Positions 46,441-56,074 are shown, counted from the stretch's first letter. The stretch is 64,000 bases of DNA from 2-12-FULL-35-23 sp965196985 (GCA_965196985.1 CBDALO010000161.1:1-64000), one strand, 5' to 3'. Numbers and translations: made by a program. Notes: a model not told the origin generated them from the letters alone.

Positions 46441-46545
46441 CCCATTCATCAAGCCCACTTTTTATCCACCGCTACACCCCACCATGCTCATTAACCCCGT
46501 TATCCCCAACTTAAGTGTCAGGTAATCGGGGTTTAAGTGTCGGAT
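46441..46545. promoter_or_regulatory. Candidate replication origin
   Basis: Downstream of repA: two DnaA-box-like sites TTATCCACC (46462-46470) and TTATCCCCA (46500-46508), and two direct repeats TTAAGTGTC(A/G)G (46511 and 46533), followed by an A/T-rich tract. Origins downstream of the initiator gene are known for IncFII-type plasmids. Confidence 0.5.
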
Positions 46546-46588
46546 GATTAATCTATTCATATCAAAAATACTCCTTTTTTTGTTTTTT

Positions 46589-46978
46589 TTAAGGTTCCTT
46601 TGTGGCACACTTTTCCCGTAAACGCTGATTTTCTTGTTCAACCGCCTCATAGAGCTTTTTATACTGGTTAGCCGCATTGGTTTGTTGAACCTGTTGGCGT
46701 TCAGCCAACACTTTGGCTTTGTAAAACTGCGCCAAGAGCTGCTTTAAAAAGGCCGCTTCATTGGGTAGACTATTAATCGCTTCAGGCAAAAACGAGGTGG
46801 AGGCCTCAAGCGCTGCTTCAAAAAAAGCAGGGGAAAGGGCACTCACTTCCGCTTTCAGCTGGGCAATGTGATCTTGCAAGGTAATGAAACTGGTTTGGGT
46901 GTTGGCCAGTGCCTCTTCGATCACTAACCGGCGAGCCTGGGCTAATCGCTTATGCTGATGCCAGTTTTCCGGCAGATC
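46589..46978 (-). pseudogene. Coiled-coil hypothetical gene, 3' part (split by nested ISs)
   Basis: 129 codons from DLPENWHQHKRLAQARRL to the stop. Highly helical with heptads and a Gln/Glu-rich tail (YEAVEQENQRLREKCATKEP). It joins the 5' part at 52475-52627 through the 3-bp duplication ttt, giving ...VAAKAK|DLPENWH... and a 181-residue protein. Function unknown; position next to repA suggests a plasmid maintenance or replication accessory role, which is inference only. Confidence 0.75.
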
Positions 46979-47057
46979 TTTAGACCTTCTGCGTAACTAA
47001 GGGCAGTTCTAGAAACTAGCTAAAATTTGCTTATAATTGCCTGATTAATAATCATTC

Positions 47058-47273
47058 ATGGAAAGGCATATGCTATTAAGCTATCAGCAACTCAGTAACC
47101 GCCCGCGTATTTTTAAAAAGTTAACTGGTTTGACCCTTGATGATTTTGAAACGATACACCAACAAGTGAAGTCATCACTTGATGATGAGTTTAGTAAGCT
47201 GGGAAGGCGCCCGAAACTCACCACGCACCATGATCGCCTTTTGCTTCTCATGATGTACTATCGCACTTATGTA
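47058..47273 (+). pseudogene. IS5 transposase, 5' piece
   Basis: The first 72 codons of the gene intact at 41552, cut after LLMMYYRTYV by IS4 with duplication ttatgta. Other pieces of the same gene lie at 48750-48810, 50389-50471 and 51948-52421. Confidence 0.9.
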
Positions 47274-48742
47274 CTGAAAACTACCCAAAATTTAAATCAG
47301 CAAAATAATGCTGAAATATTGTGTAAAAATGACTATGCTTTGTCTTTTTAACAAGACTAACGAGATGAGTATAAATGTTAAACTTCGCCGATTACGCTGC
47401 CCCTCTTTTTTCAAAATTAACTGGGAAAGTTGTTTTAAAAAAATCTATCGACGATTGTAGGAAAGCTATTAACTGAAGGTAGTTGTAAGTTGTTCAGTTC
47501 ATCAAAAGATAACAATGAGTATAAAAAGATGATTCGTACACTTACCGGTGAAAATAAAAGCACCGATTTAGATCCAATAAAAACAAATGATGTATTGCTA
47601 GAACAGAGCTGTGAAAAACTTTCACACGCCAGTAAAATTGATGTTCTTCATGATCCTTCTGATATTAGAAAGCCACATAGCAAGCAAACTGAAAATCTAG
47701 GTAAAGTAAGGAGTCTGGACGGGGATATTATCAATGGTTACAGCACGCATAACGCAGTTGCATTAGTACCTGGTGATAAGGCTGTGCATCTACTATCGCA
47801 TGTAAGCTACAGCAATAAAGACCCTAAGTTTTTAAAAGCTGAGCATATTAAGAAAATAGAGGCTGGAAAGCCATTTGAGGGAGATAAAGAGGCCAAGAGT
47901 CTTTATGAATCTGGTGATTACTTTAATAAAAAGCTGCTGTCTATTCGTGAAATAGAAAAAATAGGAATCTGCCTAAAATCAAAGAATGAAGATGCAACCA
48001 TTACCCATATTCTAGATAGAGAGTTTGATGATAATGACTATCTCTCACTAATTGATACAAACCTAGATCAAGACTTTATTATTCGCTCAAAAATAACAAG
48101 AACAATAGAAGGTAGAGGTGATGATGGTAAAAAGCTTAAGCTGATTAACGCTGATTTTGATGCTCAAGGCGAAAAGCAATTCCAAAAGTTAACAGTTGGA
48201 AAGAATTGCGTACAAGACGGAAAAATAACTATTTATTTTGGAGAGTTTGAGAACATCAATGCAATTAAAATCCAAATTACAGGCAGAGATGGTAGGAGAA
48301 TTTTTAAGAATGACATGCTGCTATTAACTAATAAAAAAGTAACGACTTTTGATGAGGCGTATGAGGTATACATAGCCTATCTATCTCGTGCGAAAATTGA
48401 ATATGTTTTTAAATTTCTCAAGGAAGGACTAGGCTGGGAAAATATGCAGATAAAAAATTTTAAAGGGATACAAAATCTACTGGCTGTATGTTTTTATGTG
48501 GCCTCATATTTGTATGAGATAGGTAAGGAAAAAGCTTATGACGATTACGCAATTATGCTAGCTAAATTAGGAGATGGTAAGGGCAAGGTGACACGACACT
48601 TTATTGCGAAGGGTATTAGAAAACTTCTAACGTATCACTTAGTAGAGCAATTTTTTAAAGAAAATAGTGTTTCTCAAGAAGAACAAAAAGAATTATCGAA
48701 TTCAGTTCAGGTAGGGAGATAACAATTTTGGGTAGTTCTCAG
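47274..48742 (+). mobile_element. IS4-family element, copy 2 (complete)
   Basis: 1469 bp, CTGAAAACTACCC to GGTAGTTCTCAG, with 7-bp duplication ttatgta (47267-47273, 48743-48749). Confidence 0.93.
47529..48722 (+). CDS. IS4-family transposase, copy 2
   Basis: 397 residues from MIRTLTGEN, with one substitution (EFENINAI for EFENFNAI). An in-frame upstream TTG at 47490 would add 13 residues. YREK signature intact. Unlike copy 1, its leader is uninterrupted. Confidence 0.92.
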   Translation: MIRTLTGENKSTDLDPIKTNDVLLEQSCEKLSHASKIDVLHDPSDIRKPHSKQTENLGKVRSLDGDIINGYSTHNAVALVPGDKAVHLLSHVSYSNKDPKFLKAEHIKKIEAGKPFEGDKEAKSLYESGDYFNKKLLSIREIEKIGICLKSKNEDATITHILDREFDDNDYLSLIDTNLDQDFIIRSKITRTIEGRGDDGKKLKLINADFDAQGEKQFQKLTVGKNCVQDGKITIYFGEFENINAIKIQITGRDGRRIFKNDMLLLTNKKVTTFDEAYEVYIAYLSRAKIEYVFKFLKEGLGWENMQIKNFKGIQNLLAVCFYVASYLYEIGKEKAYDDYAIMLAKLGDGKGKVTRHFIAKGIRKLLTYHLVEQFFKENSVSQEEQKELSNSVQVGR

Positions 48743-48810
48743 TTATGTAACACATGAATTCTTAGGTTACTTTGTTGGTTTGGATGACAGTAATGTCTGC
48801 CGCTTATTTA

Positions 48811-50388
48811 ATATTAAGGAATTTCAATGTGTCAATTGGTAAAAATACCACCAATTAAAATGAGTAATTTTAGCACAGGTATTTTTTATAAAATCGATTT
48901 AGTGGTGGGGCAGGGTTAGTTATGACAAACAATAGCCAAAACTAGCTGTTATTTGTTGTTTTGGACGGACTACCCCCCTAGGAAGTTATTAGATTTTTTT
49001 CAGTAAGGCGAGTTCACGATGCTTTGATAGCAATTTGTAACGGTTAGGTTGTCTATACCAGCAGTTAGCTAAAAACATTTGGCTACCGCATAGAACACAT
49101 TCATAGGGGTCAATGTTAAAATTATTTTGCATTAAGGTGCGGTAATTGACCTGGGGTGTGTTTGGATCAGTTTCACCTAATAGGAGTCTGACTTTGGGTA
49201 GCATCTCACCTCGCACCCGGTTAGCAAGAAACCCATAATAACGCACCATACGAAAGCCAACATCAGGAATGTGTTGAATAAATCGAGCAATAAACTCTTC
49301 CGCGGTTAATTTAAATTGCTTGTAGGTTTTAGAGACGTGATCAAGATAATTAAAACTGAGGCTGCTCCCATCAAAGTTTTTAATTTTTGACTCAGCAATA
49401 GGAGGACGTTTGGTGTATCGACCTAAGTATTTAACGTTTTGTTTGTGATTCTTTGAGGGCTTTGCGCAATGTACTACCCATCGTTTTTGGTAAAGCTGAT
49501 CAAGCAGTTGATTAAAGTTGAAAGTGTGGTTCAGTGTAGAGGCTAACTGATTTGGCAGAATAAGCCCTTTGTCCTGGTGGTGGTTTCTAAAAAGGTTAAT
49601 GACCTCATAACGCCACATGGACATTAGTGTAGGTTGATGGAAGTAGAGGCTTTTCCATTGTGTTAACTCTTTGTTGATACCACCCAGAGTGATTGACGCA
49701 TGAAGATGCACATTGCGCTTTAGATCTCTGCCAAAGGTGTGAAGCGCGATAAATACACCGGGTTTAACCCTCTTGTTTTTAGCAAGCTTGAGTAACACCT
49801 TTGCTGCTAATGGTGGGAGTAAATTAAGAAGCTCTCTGTTTGTCCAAAAGCAGTCCCAAAGAGTAGAGGGCATGGTGAATGTGATGTGTTGCCATGCAGT
49901 GTTGGGTAAGATTGCCATTTGTTGTTGTATCCATACTTCTGTGGCTTTTTTACCACACGATGAACAGCTTTTAGCTTTGCAGGTATGGCGGATGTATTTG
50001 ACGTGTGAACAGTTTGGATTACTGCAATGATACTCTTTATGGCCACGCATAGGATGTTTGCAGCTAAGCAGCTTAACAATGCCAATGACAATAGCTTCTC
50101 TGATTTTATCTTTGTACTTGGTGTGAAAGTTCCACCAGTTCTGATTGGTTACCAAGATTTGTTTGATACTAAAGCGTTTCATTATTCTTAGAGTAAAATG
50201 AGAAGCGCGTATAGTAGGTGAGTTATTGCTCAGCTACCTGAAGCAATTTCTATAGCAGGTGTGTTATTTTTATTCGTTATTATTCCATGGGCAGGTTTGA
50301 CTAGTTTGAGACTTAATAATACTCGTGGCTTTGTAAAGACTAAACTCTTAGAGGCTTAGAAAGTTGCCGGCGAAGCCGGCCTGACTTG
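48811..50388 (-). mobile_element. IS91-like element, copy 3
   Basis: 1578 bp on the minus strand, inserted in IS5 between CTTATTTA and AACGCTTAG. Removing it restores the IS5 sequence exactly, without duplication. Its CAAG start is preserved (CTTG at 50385-50388), but the other flank is TAAA, not GAAC or CAAG. Confidence 0.92.
48989..50182 (-). CDS. IS91-family transposase, copy 3
   Basis: 397 residues with one substitution (LPNTAWQH for LPNTTWQH) relative to the other two. Intact. Confidence 0.92.
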   Translation of the reverse strand: MKRFSIKQILVTNQNWWNFHTKYKDKIREAIVIGIVKLLSCKHPMRGHKEYHCSNPNCSHVKYIRHTCKAKSCSSCGKKATEVWIQQQMAILPNTAWQHITFTMPSTLWDCFWTNRELLNLLPPLAAKVLLKLAKNKRVKPGVFIALHTFGRDLKRNVHLHASITLGGINKELTQWKSLYFHQPTLMSMWRYEVINLFRNHHQDKGLILPNQLASTLNHTFNFNQLLDQLYQKRWVVHCAKPSKNHKQNVKYLGRYTKRPPIAESKIKNFDGSSLSFNYLDHVSKTYKQFKLTAEEFIARFIQHIPDVGFRMVRYYGFLANRVRGEMLPKVRLLLGETDPNTPQVNYRTLMQNNFNIDPYECVLCGSQMFLANCWYRQPNRYKLLSKHRELALLKKI

Positions 50389-50471
50389 AACGCTTAGAAC
50401 CCTTAGTGGCCAAGCATATTCATATTAAAAAAGACAGAACCCTAACAGAAGATGCGGTTTGCGCTATATTA

Positions 50472-51940
50472 CTGAAAACTACCCAAAATTTAAATCAGCA
50501 AAATAATGCTGAAATATTGTGTAAAAATGACTATGCTTTGTCTTTTTAACAAGACTAACGAGATGAGTATAAATGTTAAACTTCGCCGATTACGCTGCCC
50601 CTCTTTTTTCAAAATTAACTGGGAAAGTTGTTTTAAAAAAATCTATCGACGATTGTAGGAAAGCTATTAACTGAAGGTAGTTGTAAGTTGTTCAGTTCAT
50701 CAAAAGATAACAATGAGTATAAAAAGATGATTCGTACACTTACCGGTGAAAATAAAAGCACCGATTTAGATCCAATAAAAACAAATGATGTATTGCTAGA
50801 ACAGAGCTGTGAAAAACTTTCACACGCCAGTAAAATTGATGTTCTTCATGATCCTTCTGATATTAGAAAGCCACATAGCAAGCAAACTGAAAATCTAGGT
50901 AAAGTAAGGAGTCTGGACGGGGATATTATCAATGGTTACAGCACGCATAACGCAGTTGCATTAGTACCTGGTGATAAGGCTGTGCATCTACTATCGCATG
51001 TAAGCTACAGCAATAAAGACCCTAAGTTTTTAAAAGCTGAGCATATTAAGAAAATAGAGGCTGGAAAGCCATTTGAGGGAGATAAAGAGGCCAAGAGTCT
51101 TTATGAATCTGGTGATTACTTTAATAAAAAGCTGCTGTCTATTCGTGAAATAGAAAAAATAGGAATCTGCCTAAAATCAAAGAATGAAGATGCAACCATT
51201 ACCCATATTCTAGATAGAGAGTTTGATGATAATGACTATCTCTCACTAATTGATACAAACCTAGATCAAGACTTTATTATTCGCTCAAAAATAACAAGAA
51301 CAATAGAAGGTAGAGGTGATGATGGTAAAAAGCTTAAGCTGATTAACGCTGATTTTGATGCTCAAGGCGAAAAGCAATTCCAAAAGTTAACAGTTGGAAA
51401 GAATTGCGTACAAGACGGAAAAATAACTATTTATTTTGGAGAGTTTGAGAACTTCAATGCAATTAAAATCCAAATTACAGGCAGAGATGGTAGGAGAATT
51501 TTTAAGAATGACATGCTGCTATTAACTAATAAAAAAGTAACGACTTTTGATGAGGCGTATGAGGTATACATAGCCTATCTATCTCGTGCGAAAATTGAAT
51601 ATGTTTTTAAATTTCTCAAGGAAGGACTAGGCTGGGAAAATATGCAGATAAAAAATTTTAAAGGGATACAAAATCTACTGGCTGTATGTTTTTATGTGGC
51701 CTCATATTTGTATGAGATAGGTAAGGAAAAAGCTTATGACGATTACGCAATTATGCTAGCTAAATTAGGAGATGGTAAGGGCAAGGTGACACGACACTTT
51801 ATTGCGAAGGGTATTAGAAAACTTCTAACGTATCACTTAGTAGAGCAATTTTTTAAAGAAAATAGTGTTTCTCAAGAAGAACAAAAAGAATTATCGAATT
51901 CAGTTCAGGTAGGGAGATAACAATTTTGGGTAGTTCTCAG
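50472..51940 (+). mobile_element. IS4-family element, copy 3 (complete)
   Basis: 1469 bp with 7-bp duplication tatatta (50465-50471, 51941-51947), inserted in the same IS5 transposase gene as copy 2. Confidence 0.93.
50727..51920 (+). CDS. IS4-family transposase, copy 3
   Basis: 397 residues, identical to copy 1 in the visible catalytic parts. Intact. Confidence 0.92.
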   Translation: MIRTLTGENKSTDLDPIKTNDVLLEQSCEKLSHASKIDVLHDPSDIRKPHSKQTENLGKVRSLDGDIINGYSTHNAVALVPGDKAVHLLSHVSYSNKDPKFLKAEHIKKIEAGKPFEGDKEAKSLYESGDYFNKKLLSIREIEKIGICLKSKNEDATITHILDREFDDNDYLSLIDTNLDQDFIIRSKITRTIEGRGDDGKKLKLINADFDAQGEKQFQKLTVGKNCVQDGKITIYFGEFENFNAIKIQITGRDGRRIFKNDMLLLTNKKVTTFDEAYEVYIAYLSRAKIEYVFKFLKEGLGWENMQIKNFKGIQNLLAVCFYVASYLYEIGKEKAYDDYAIMLAKLGDGKGKVTRHFIAKGIRKLLTYHLVEQFFKENSVSQEEQKELSNSVQVGR

Positions 51941-51947
51941 TATATTA

Positions 51948-52421
51948 ATGGATGTAACGGAGCAGCCTATTCAGCGCCCCAAAAAGAAGAAGCCACGTAA
52001 AGATTATTATTCTGGTAAAAAGAAAAGACATACTCAAAAGGTGGAGATAGCAATGAGTACATCCGGAAAAATAATCAACGTCTCTCAAACAATGCCTGGG
52101 AGGGTTCATGATATTAAGATCCGACAACGTGGCAGCCCACTGCCACCAGCAGAAAAATATGCTGATCTAGGATACCAAGGAATTCAACATACTGACCCCT
52201 TGGTTAACTTACCTCATAAAAAGCCCAAAGGCGGCAAATTAACTACTCAACAAAAAGAGGATAACCGTAATCACAGCAAGATCCGTATTAGGGTTGAACA
52301 TCAATTCTCAAAATTTAAAAAATTCCGCATTCTTGGGGAGGTGTATAGGAATTTTCGCAGAAAACACAATATGAGATTTAATATTATTGCTGGGATTCTC
52401 AATCTTCAAGCCGGATTCTAA
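51948..52421 (+). pseudogene. IS5 transposase, 3' piece
   Basis: The C-terminal 157 codons from MDVTEQPIQRP to the stop, identical to the end of the gene at 41552. An in-frame ATG exists, but the helix-turn-helix is missing. Confidence 0.9.
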
Positions 52422-52474
52422 AACTACAAACGAGCATAAGCTCGCCCAGTATTTAGTTTCGCAGAAGGTCTTTT

Positions 52475-52627
52475 CGCTTTCGCAGCCACCAACTCATCAA
52501 ACCGGTGTTTATAGGCTTGCTTCATCTGAATTTCCACGCGCACCAGCTCACGCTCGCGTTGTTTTCGCCGATACGCTTGCTGGGCGAGGCGTTGCGCTAA
52601 ACTAGTAGGTTGCTTTGAATCGGGCAT
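52475..52627 (-). pseudogene. Coiled-coil hypothetical gene, 5' part
   Basis: Start ATG at 52627 has AAGGAAAAG 5-6 bases upstream. It encodes MPDSKQPTSLAQRLAQQAYRRKQ... to the IS5 boundary, about 52 residues, very basic (RRKQRERELVR). Continues at 46978. The longer open frame to 52849 lacks a ribosome site. Confidence 0.75.
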
Positions 52628-52770
52628 ACACTTTTCCTTACTGGGTCGCTCTTTGCTGAAGGAGTAGGGCGTAAAAAATAAGGTTCCACAAGCATCCCGA
52701 TGTTCCCCACTTCTAACCGGTTGAAAAATAAGTGAAAAATTCTTCGATTTTTTGATCGTCAAAAAACGCT

Positions 52771-52799
52771 GATAACCGGAGATACGATAACCGGAGATA
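52771..52799. repeat. Tandem pair of GATAACCGGAGATA
   Basis: Two perfect 14-base units spaced by one base, 144 bases upstream of the coiled-coil gene's start. Possibly an operator or iteron. Confidence 0.6.
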
Positions 52800-52844
52800 A
52801 GCATAGGGCAGGGATGCGCAGAAAGCAACCCGAAACCACCTGAA

Positions 52845-52875
52845 AACATAGCCCCCCATAAGGGACCTTATAGGG
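52845..52875 (-). terminator. Terminator of the ankyrin-type gene
   Basis: On the minus strand, CCC(T)ATAAG-gtcc-CTTATGGG followed by GGGCTATGTTTT, starting 3 bases after the stop. It matches the hairpin after the TALE-like gene almost base for base. Confidence 0.75.
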
Positions 52876-52877
52876 TC

Positions 52878-55862
52878 TTAACTATTTTTTGTGTATCGCA
52901 CATAGTTTTGCCTACCTGTTGAGCATCTATTTCCATAGTTAGTGTTTGTATGACCACGCTTGAAAAAAGTTGAGCTGTTGTTTGATTGGTGGGCGCCACT
53001 ATTTAATTTTAACACTCTGTTATTAGGATTGGTGTATTGATTGTTTATCAATGGTTGCCTAGATTGATCAGGCCATGAAAAGGCTCGCCAGTTTTGTCGT
53101 GCAGAAAAACCACGTTTATTTTTTTTATCTGGATCTGCGCCTTTCGATAAAAGAATGGTGCAAATACTAGAAAACAAAGTAGTAGTATTTCTCCTTTGCT
53201 TAGCTGAAGTTGCTGCAGCATTTAATGGAGTAAAGCCATGATTATTTATTTGTTCTAAAAAAGCATTAAATTGAGAGCTGTCCTTGCCGCCAAAGGCGGT
53301 GTCGGCCGCCGCGATTAAGTCTTTCACCACCTCGAGGTGACCTTCTTTCGAAGCAGTATTCAAGGGGGAGAACTGATCTTTATTCGGTTGAGTCAGAAAC
53401 GCGCGAAAGCCGTCAGTGTTCTTGCCGCCAAAGGCGGTGTCGGCCGCCGCGATTAAGTCTTTCACCACCTCGAGGTGACCCGCACAAGCAGCAGAATTCA
53501 AGGGGGAGAACTGATCTTTATTCGGTTGAGTCAGAAACGCGCGAAAGCCGTCAGTGTTCTTGCCGCCAAAGGCGGTGTCGGCCGCCGCGATTAAGTCTTT
53601 CACCACCTCGAGGTGACCTTCTTTCGAAGCAGTATTCAAGGGGGAGAACTGATCTTTATTCGGTTGAGTCAGAAACGCGCGAAAGCCGTCAGTGTTCTTG
53701 CCGCCAAAGGCGGTGTCGGCCGCCGCGATTAAGTCTTTCACCACCTCGAGGTGACCCGCACAAGCAGCAGAATTCAAGGGGGAGAACTGATCTTTATTCG
53801 GTTGAGTCAGAAACGCGCGAAAGCCGTCAGTGTTCTTGCCGCCAAAGGCGGTGTCGGCCGCCGCGATTAAGTCTTTCACCACCTCGAGGTGACCCGCACA
53901 AGCAGCAGAATTCAAGGGGGAGAACTGATCTTTATTCGGTTGAGTCAGAAACGCGCGAAAGCCGTCAGTGTTCTTGCCGCCAAAGGCGGTGTCGGCCGCC
54001 GCGATTAAGTCTTTCACCACCTCGAGGTGACCCGCACAAGCAGCAGAATTCAAGGGGGAGAACTGATCTTTATTCGGTTGAGTCAGAAACGCGCGAAAGC
54101 CGTCAGTGTTCTTGCCGCCAAAGGCGGTGTCGGCCGCCGCGATTGAGTCTTTCACCACCTCGAGGTGACCCGCACAAGCAGCAGAATTCAAGGGGGAGAA
54201 CTGATCTTTATCTTTATGAGTCAGAAACGCGCGAAAGCCGTCAGTGTTCTTGCCGCCAAAGGCGGTGTCGGCCGCCGCGATTAAGTCTTTCACCACCTTG
54301 AGGTGACCTTCTTTCGAAGCAGTATTCAAGGGGGAGAACTGATCTTTATTCGGTTGAGTCAGAAACGCGCGAAAGCCGTCAGTGTTCTTGCCGCCAAAGG
54401 CGGTGTCGGCCGCCGCGATTAAGTCTTTCACCACCTTGAGGCGACCTTCTTTCGAAGCAGTATTCAAGGGGGAGAACTGATCTTTATTCGGTTGAGTCAG
54501 AAACGCGCGAAAGCCGTCAGTGTTCTTGCCGCCAAAGGCGGTGTCGGCCGCCGCGATTAAGTCTTTCACCACCTCGAGGTGACCTTCTTTCGAAGCAGTA
54601 TTCAAGGGGGAGAACTGATCTTTATCTTTATGAGTCAGAAACGCGCGAAAGCCGTCAGTGTTCTTGCCGCCAAAGGCGGTGTCGGCCGCCGCGATTAAGT
54701 CTTTCACCACCTCGAGGTGACCTTCTTTCGAAGCAGTATTCAAGGGGGAGAACTGATCTTTATCTTTATGAGTCAGAAACGCGCGAAAGCCGTCAGTGTT
54801 CTTGCCGCCAAAGGCGGTGTCGGCCGCCGCGATTAAGTCTTTCACCACCTTGAGGTGACCTTCTTTCGAAGCAGTATTCAAGGGGGAGAACTGATCTTTA
54901 TTCGGTTGAGTCAGAAACGCGCGAAAGCCGTCAGTGTTCTTGCCGCCAAAGGCGGTGTCGGCCGCCGCGATTAAGTCTTTCACCACCTCGAGGTGACCCG
55001 CACAAGCAGCAGAATTCAAGGGGGAGAACTGATCTTTATCTTTATGAGTCAGAAACGCGCGAAAGCCGTCAGTGTTCTTGCCGCCAAAGGCGGTGTCGGC
55101 CGCCGCGATTAAGTCTTTCACCACCTCGAGGTGACCCGCACAAGCAGCAGAATTCAAGGGGGAGAACTGATCTTTATTCGGTTGAGTCAGAAACGCGCGA
55201 AAGCCGTCAGTGTTCTTGCCGCCAAAGGCGGTGTCGGCCGCCGCGATTGAGTCTTTCACCACCTCGAGGTGACCCGCACAAGCAGCAGAATTCAAGGGGG
55301 AGAACTGATCTTTATTCGGTTGAGTCAGAAACGCGCGAAAGCCGTCAGTGTTCTTGCCGCCAAAGGCGGTGTCGGCCGCCGCGATTAAGTCTTTCACCAC
55401 CTCGAGGTGACCTTCTTTCGAAGCAGTATTCAAGGGGGAGAACTGATCTTTATTCGGTTGAGTCAGAAACGCGCGAAAGCCGTCAGTGTTGTTGCCGCCA
55501 AAGGCGGTGTCTAATTTTTGCAATGCAATGTTAATGATTTGACCGTTACCATATTTTGCGAGAGAGGTTAAAAAAGTCCACCTTTCTTTTTCATCAAGCC
55601 ATAAATGTGGTGTGTCCTTCTCCTTCACTAGGAAATGTTTGTTATTTATTAGTATGATGAGGGTTTGATCAAGACTGGGAGTTTTTTTCATCCTGTGCAC
55701 AAAAACATACACGCTTTCTTGTAAAAACAAACTTGCTTCAAGTGCATTATTTTGAAAGTGGCTAACTATCTGTTCATCAGTAATCTGTTGTAATAATATT
55801 TGCTTGCGTAATGTGCTTATTGCTTCATCGTTGCGCGAACTTCTTAAGTGATAACTAGGCAT
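52878..55862 (-). CDS. Ankyrin-type tandem repeat protein (candidate effector)
   Basis: 994 residues. Residues 1-115 are unique (MPSYHLRSSRNDEA...). Then 16 nearly identical 46-residue repeats plus one divergent 17th, each with DTAFGGKNTDGFRAFLT and an ankyrin-like half KDQFSPLN(T/S)A....GHLEVVKDLIAAA. The core fits the ankyrin helix-turn-helix (TPLxxAxxxGHLEVVKxLI), with a longer linker than the usual 33 residues. The 17th repeat continues into a more canonical ankyrin unit (ILLSKGADPDKKNKRGF). The C-terminal 85 residues are Asn/Ser/Arg-rich. No signal peptide or membrane segment. Ankyrin proteins of intracellular bacteria are often secreted into host cells; secretion here is inferred. Confidence 0.85.
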   Translation of the reverse strand: MPSYHLRSSRNDEAISTLRKQILLQQITDEQIVSHFQNNALEASLFLQESVYVFVHRMKKTPSLDQTLIILINNKHFLVKEKDTPHLWLDEKERWTFLTSLAKYGNGQIINIALQKLDTAFGGNNTDGFRAFLTQPNKDQFSPLNTASKEGHLEVVKDLIAAADTAFGGKNTDGFRAFLTQPNKDQFSPLNSAACAGHLEVVKDSIAAADTAFGGKNTDGFRAFLTQPNKDQFSPLNSAACAGHLEVVKDLIAAADTAFGGKNTDGFRAFLTHKDKDQFSPLNSAACAGHLEVVKDLIAAADTAFGGKNTDGFRAFLTQPNKDQFSPLNTASKEGHLKVVKDLIAAADTAFGGKNTDGFRAFLTHKDKDQFSPLNTASKEGHLEVVKDLIAAADTAFGGKNTDGFRAFLTHKDKDQFSPLNTASKEGHLEVVKDLIAAADTAFGGKNTDGFRAFLTQPNKDQFSPLNTASKEGRLKVVKDLIAAADTAFGGKNTDGFRAFLTQPNKDQFSPLNTASKEGHLKVVKDLIAAADTAFGGKNTDGFRAFLTHKDKDQFSPLNSAACAGHLEVVKDSIAAADTAFGGKNTDGFRAFLTQPNKDQFSPLNSAACAGHLEVVKDLIAAADTAFGGKNTDGFRAFLTQPNKDQFSPLNSAACAGHLEVVKDLIAAADTAFGGKNTDGFRAFLTQPNKDQFSPLNSAACAGHLEVVKDLIAAADTAFGGKNTDGFRAFLTQPNKDQFSPLNTASKEGHLEVVKDLIAAADTAFGGKNTDGFRAFLTQPNKDQFSPLNSAACAGHLEVVKDLIAAADTAFGGKNTDGFRAFLTQPNKDQFSPLNTASKEGHLEVVKDLIAAADTAFGGKDSSQFNAFLEQINNHGFTPLNAAATSAKQRRNTTTLFSSICTILLSKGADPDKKNKRGFSARQNWRAFSWPDQSRQPLINNQYTNPNNRVLKLNSGAHQSNNSSTFFKRGHTNTNYGNRCSTGRQNYVRYTKNS
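53280..55512 (-). repeat. 138-bp tandem repeat array within the ankyrin-type gene
   Basis: About sixteen 138-base units, almost identical. Two positions vary in blocks: TQPN or THKD after AFL, and TASKEGHL or SAACAGHL in the ankyrin half, combined in several ways. Long opposite-strand open frames are side products of this regularity. Confidence 0.92.
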
Positions 55863-56074
55863 GTGGTTTAATATATAAAATTATTTTCTAAAGTAGATAT
55901 TCGAATATAATAAAGGATAAAAATTAACAGATTATTTAGTTATTATTCAGGCTACTACAGAATATACCGATGGCATTGCCTTAAAGTAGCGGTAAATACC
56001 CGTGATAACCACAAATTATCACGGGTATTGCGTCTTAAAAGAGCGCATATATAAAAGTAGTGTCACAGGTAGCT
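55863..56074. other. Intergenic region upstream of the ankyrin-type gene
   Basis: No gene. Very A/T-rich next to the ankyrin start, then a strong hairpin at 55995-56029. Confidence 0.5.
55995..56029. terminator. Perfect 14-bp stem hairpin
   Basis: AATACCCGTGATAA-ccacaaa-TTATCACGGGTATT. It lies 46 bases after the stop of the minus-strand fragment at 56075, so it probably terminates that gene. T-runs are short. Confidence 0.6.

Larger units (their letters stand above)
46982..52471 (+). mobile_element. IS5-family element interrupted by IS4, IS91 and IS4
   Basis: Outer IS5 ends with a 3-bp duplication ttt (46979-46981, 52472-52474). Total length 5490 bp equals 960 (IS5) + 1476 (IS4 + 7) + 1578 (IS91) + 1476 (IS4 + 7), so the nest is fully accounted for. 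Pieces of IS5: 46982-47273, 48743-48810, 50389-50471, 51941-52471. Confidence 0.95.

Noticed and set aside
53280..55534. CRISPR-like appearance of the 138-bp array
   Set aside because: Units are contiguous, in frame, code for ankyrin-like protein and have no unique spacers.
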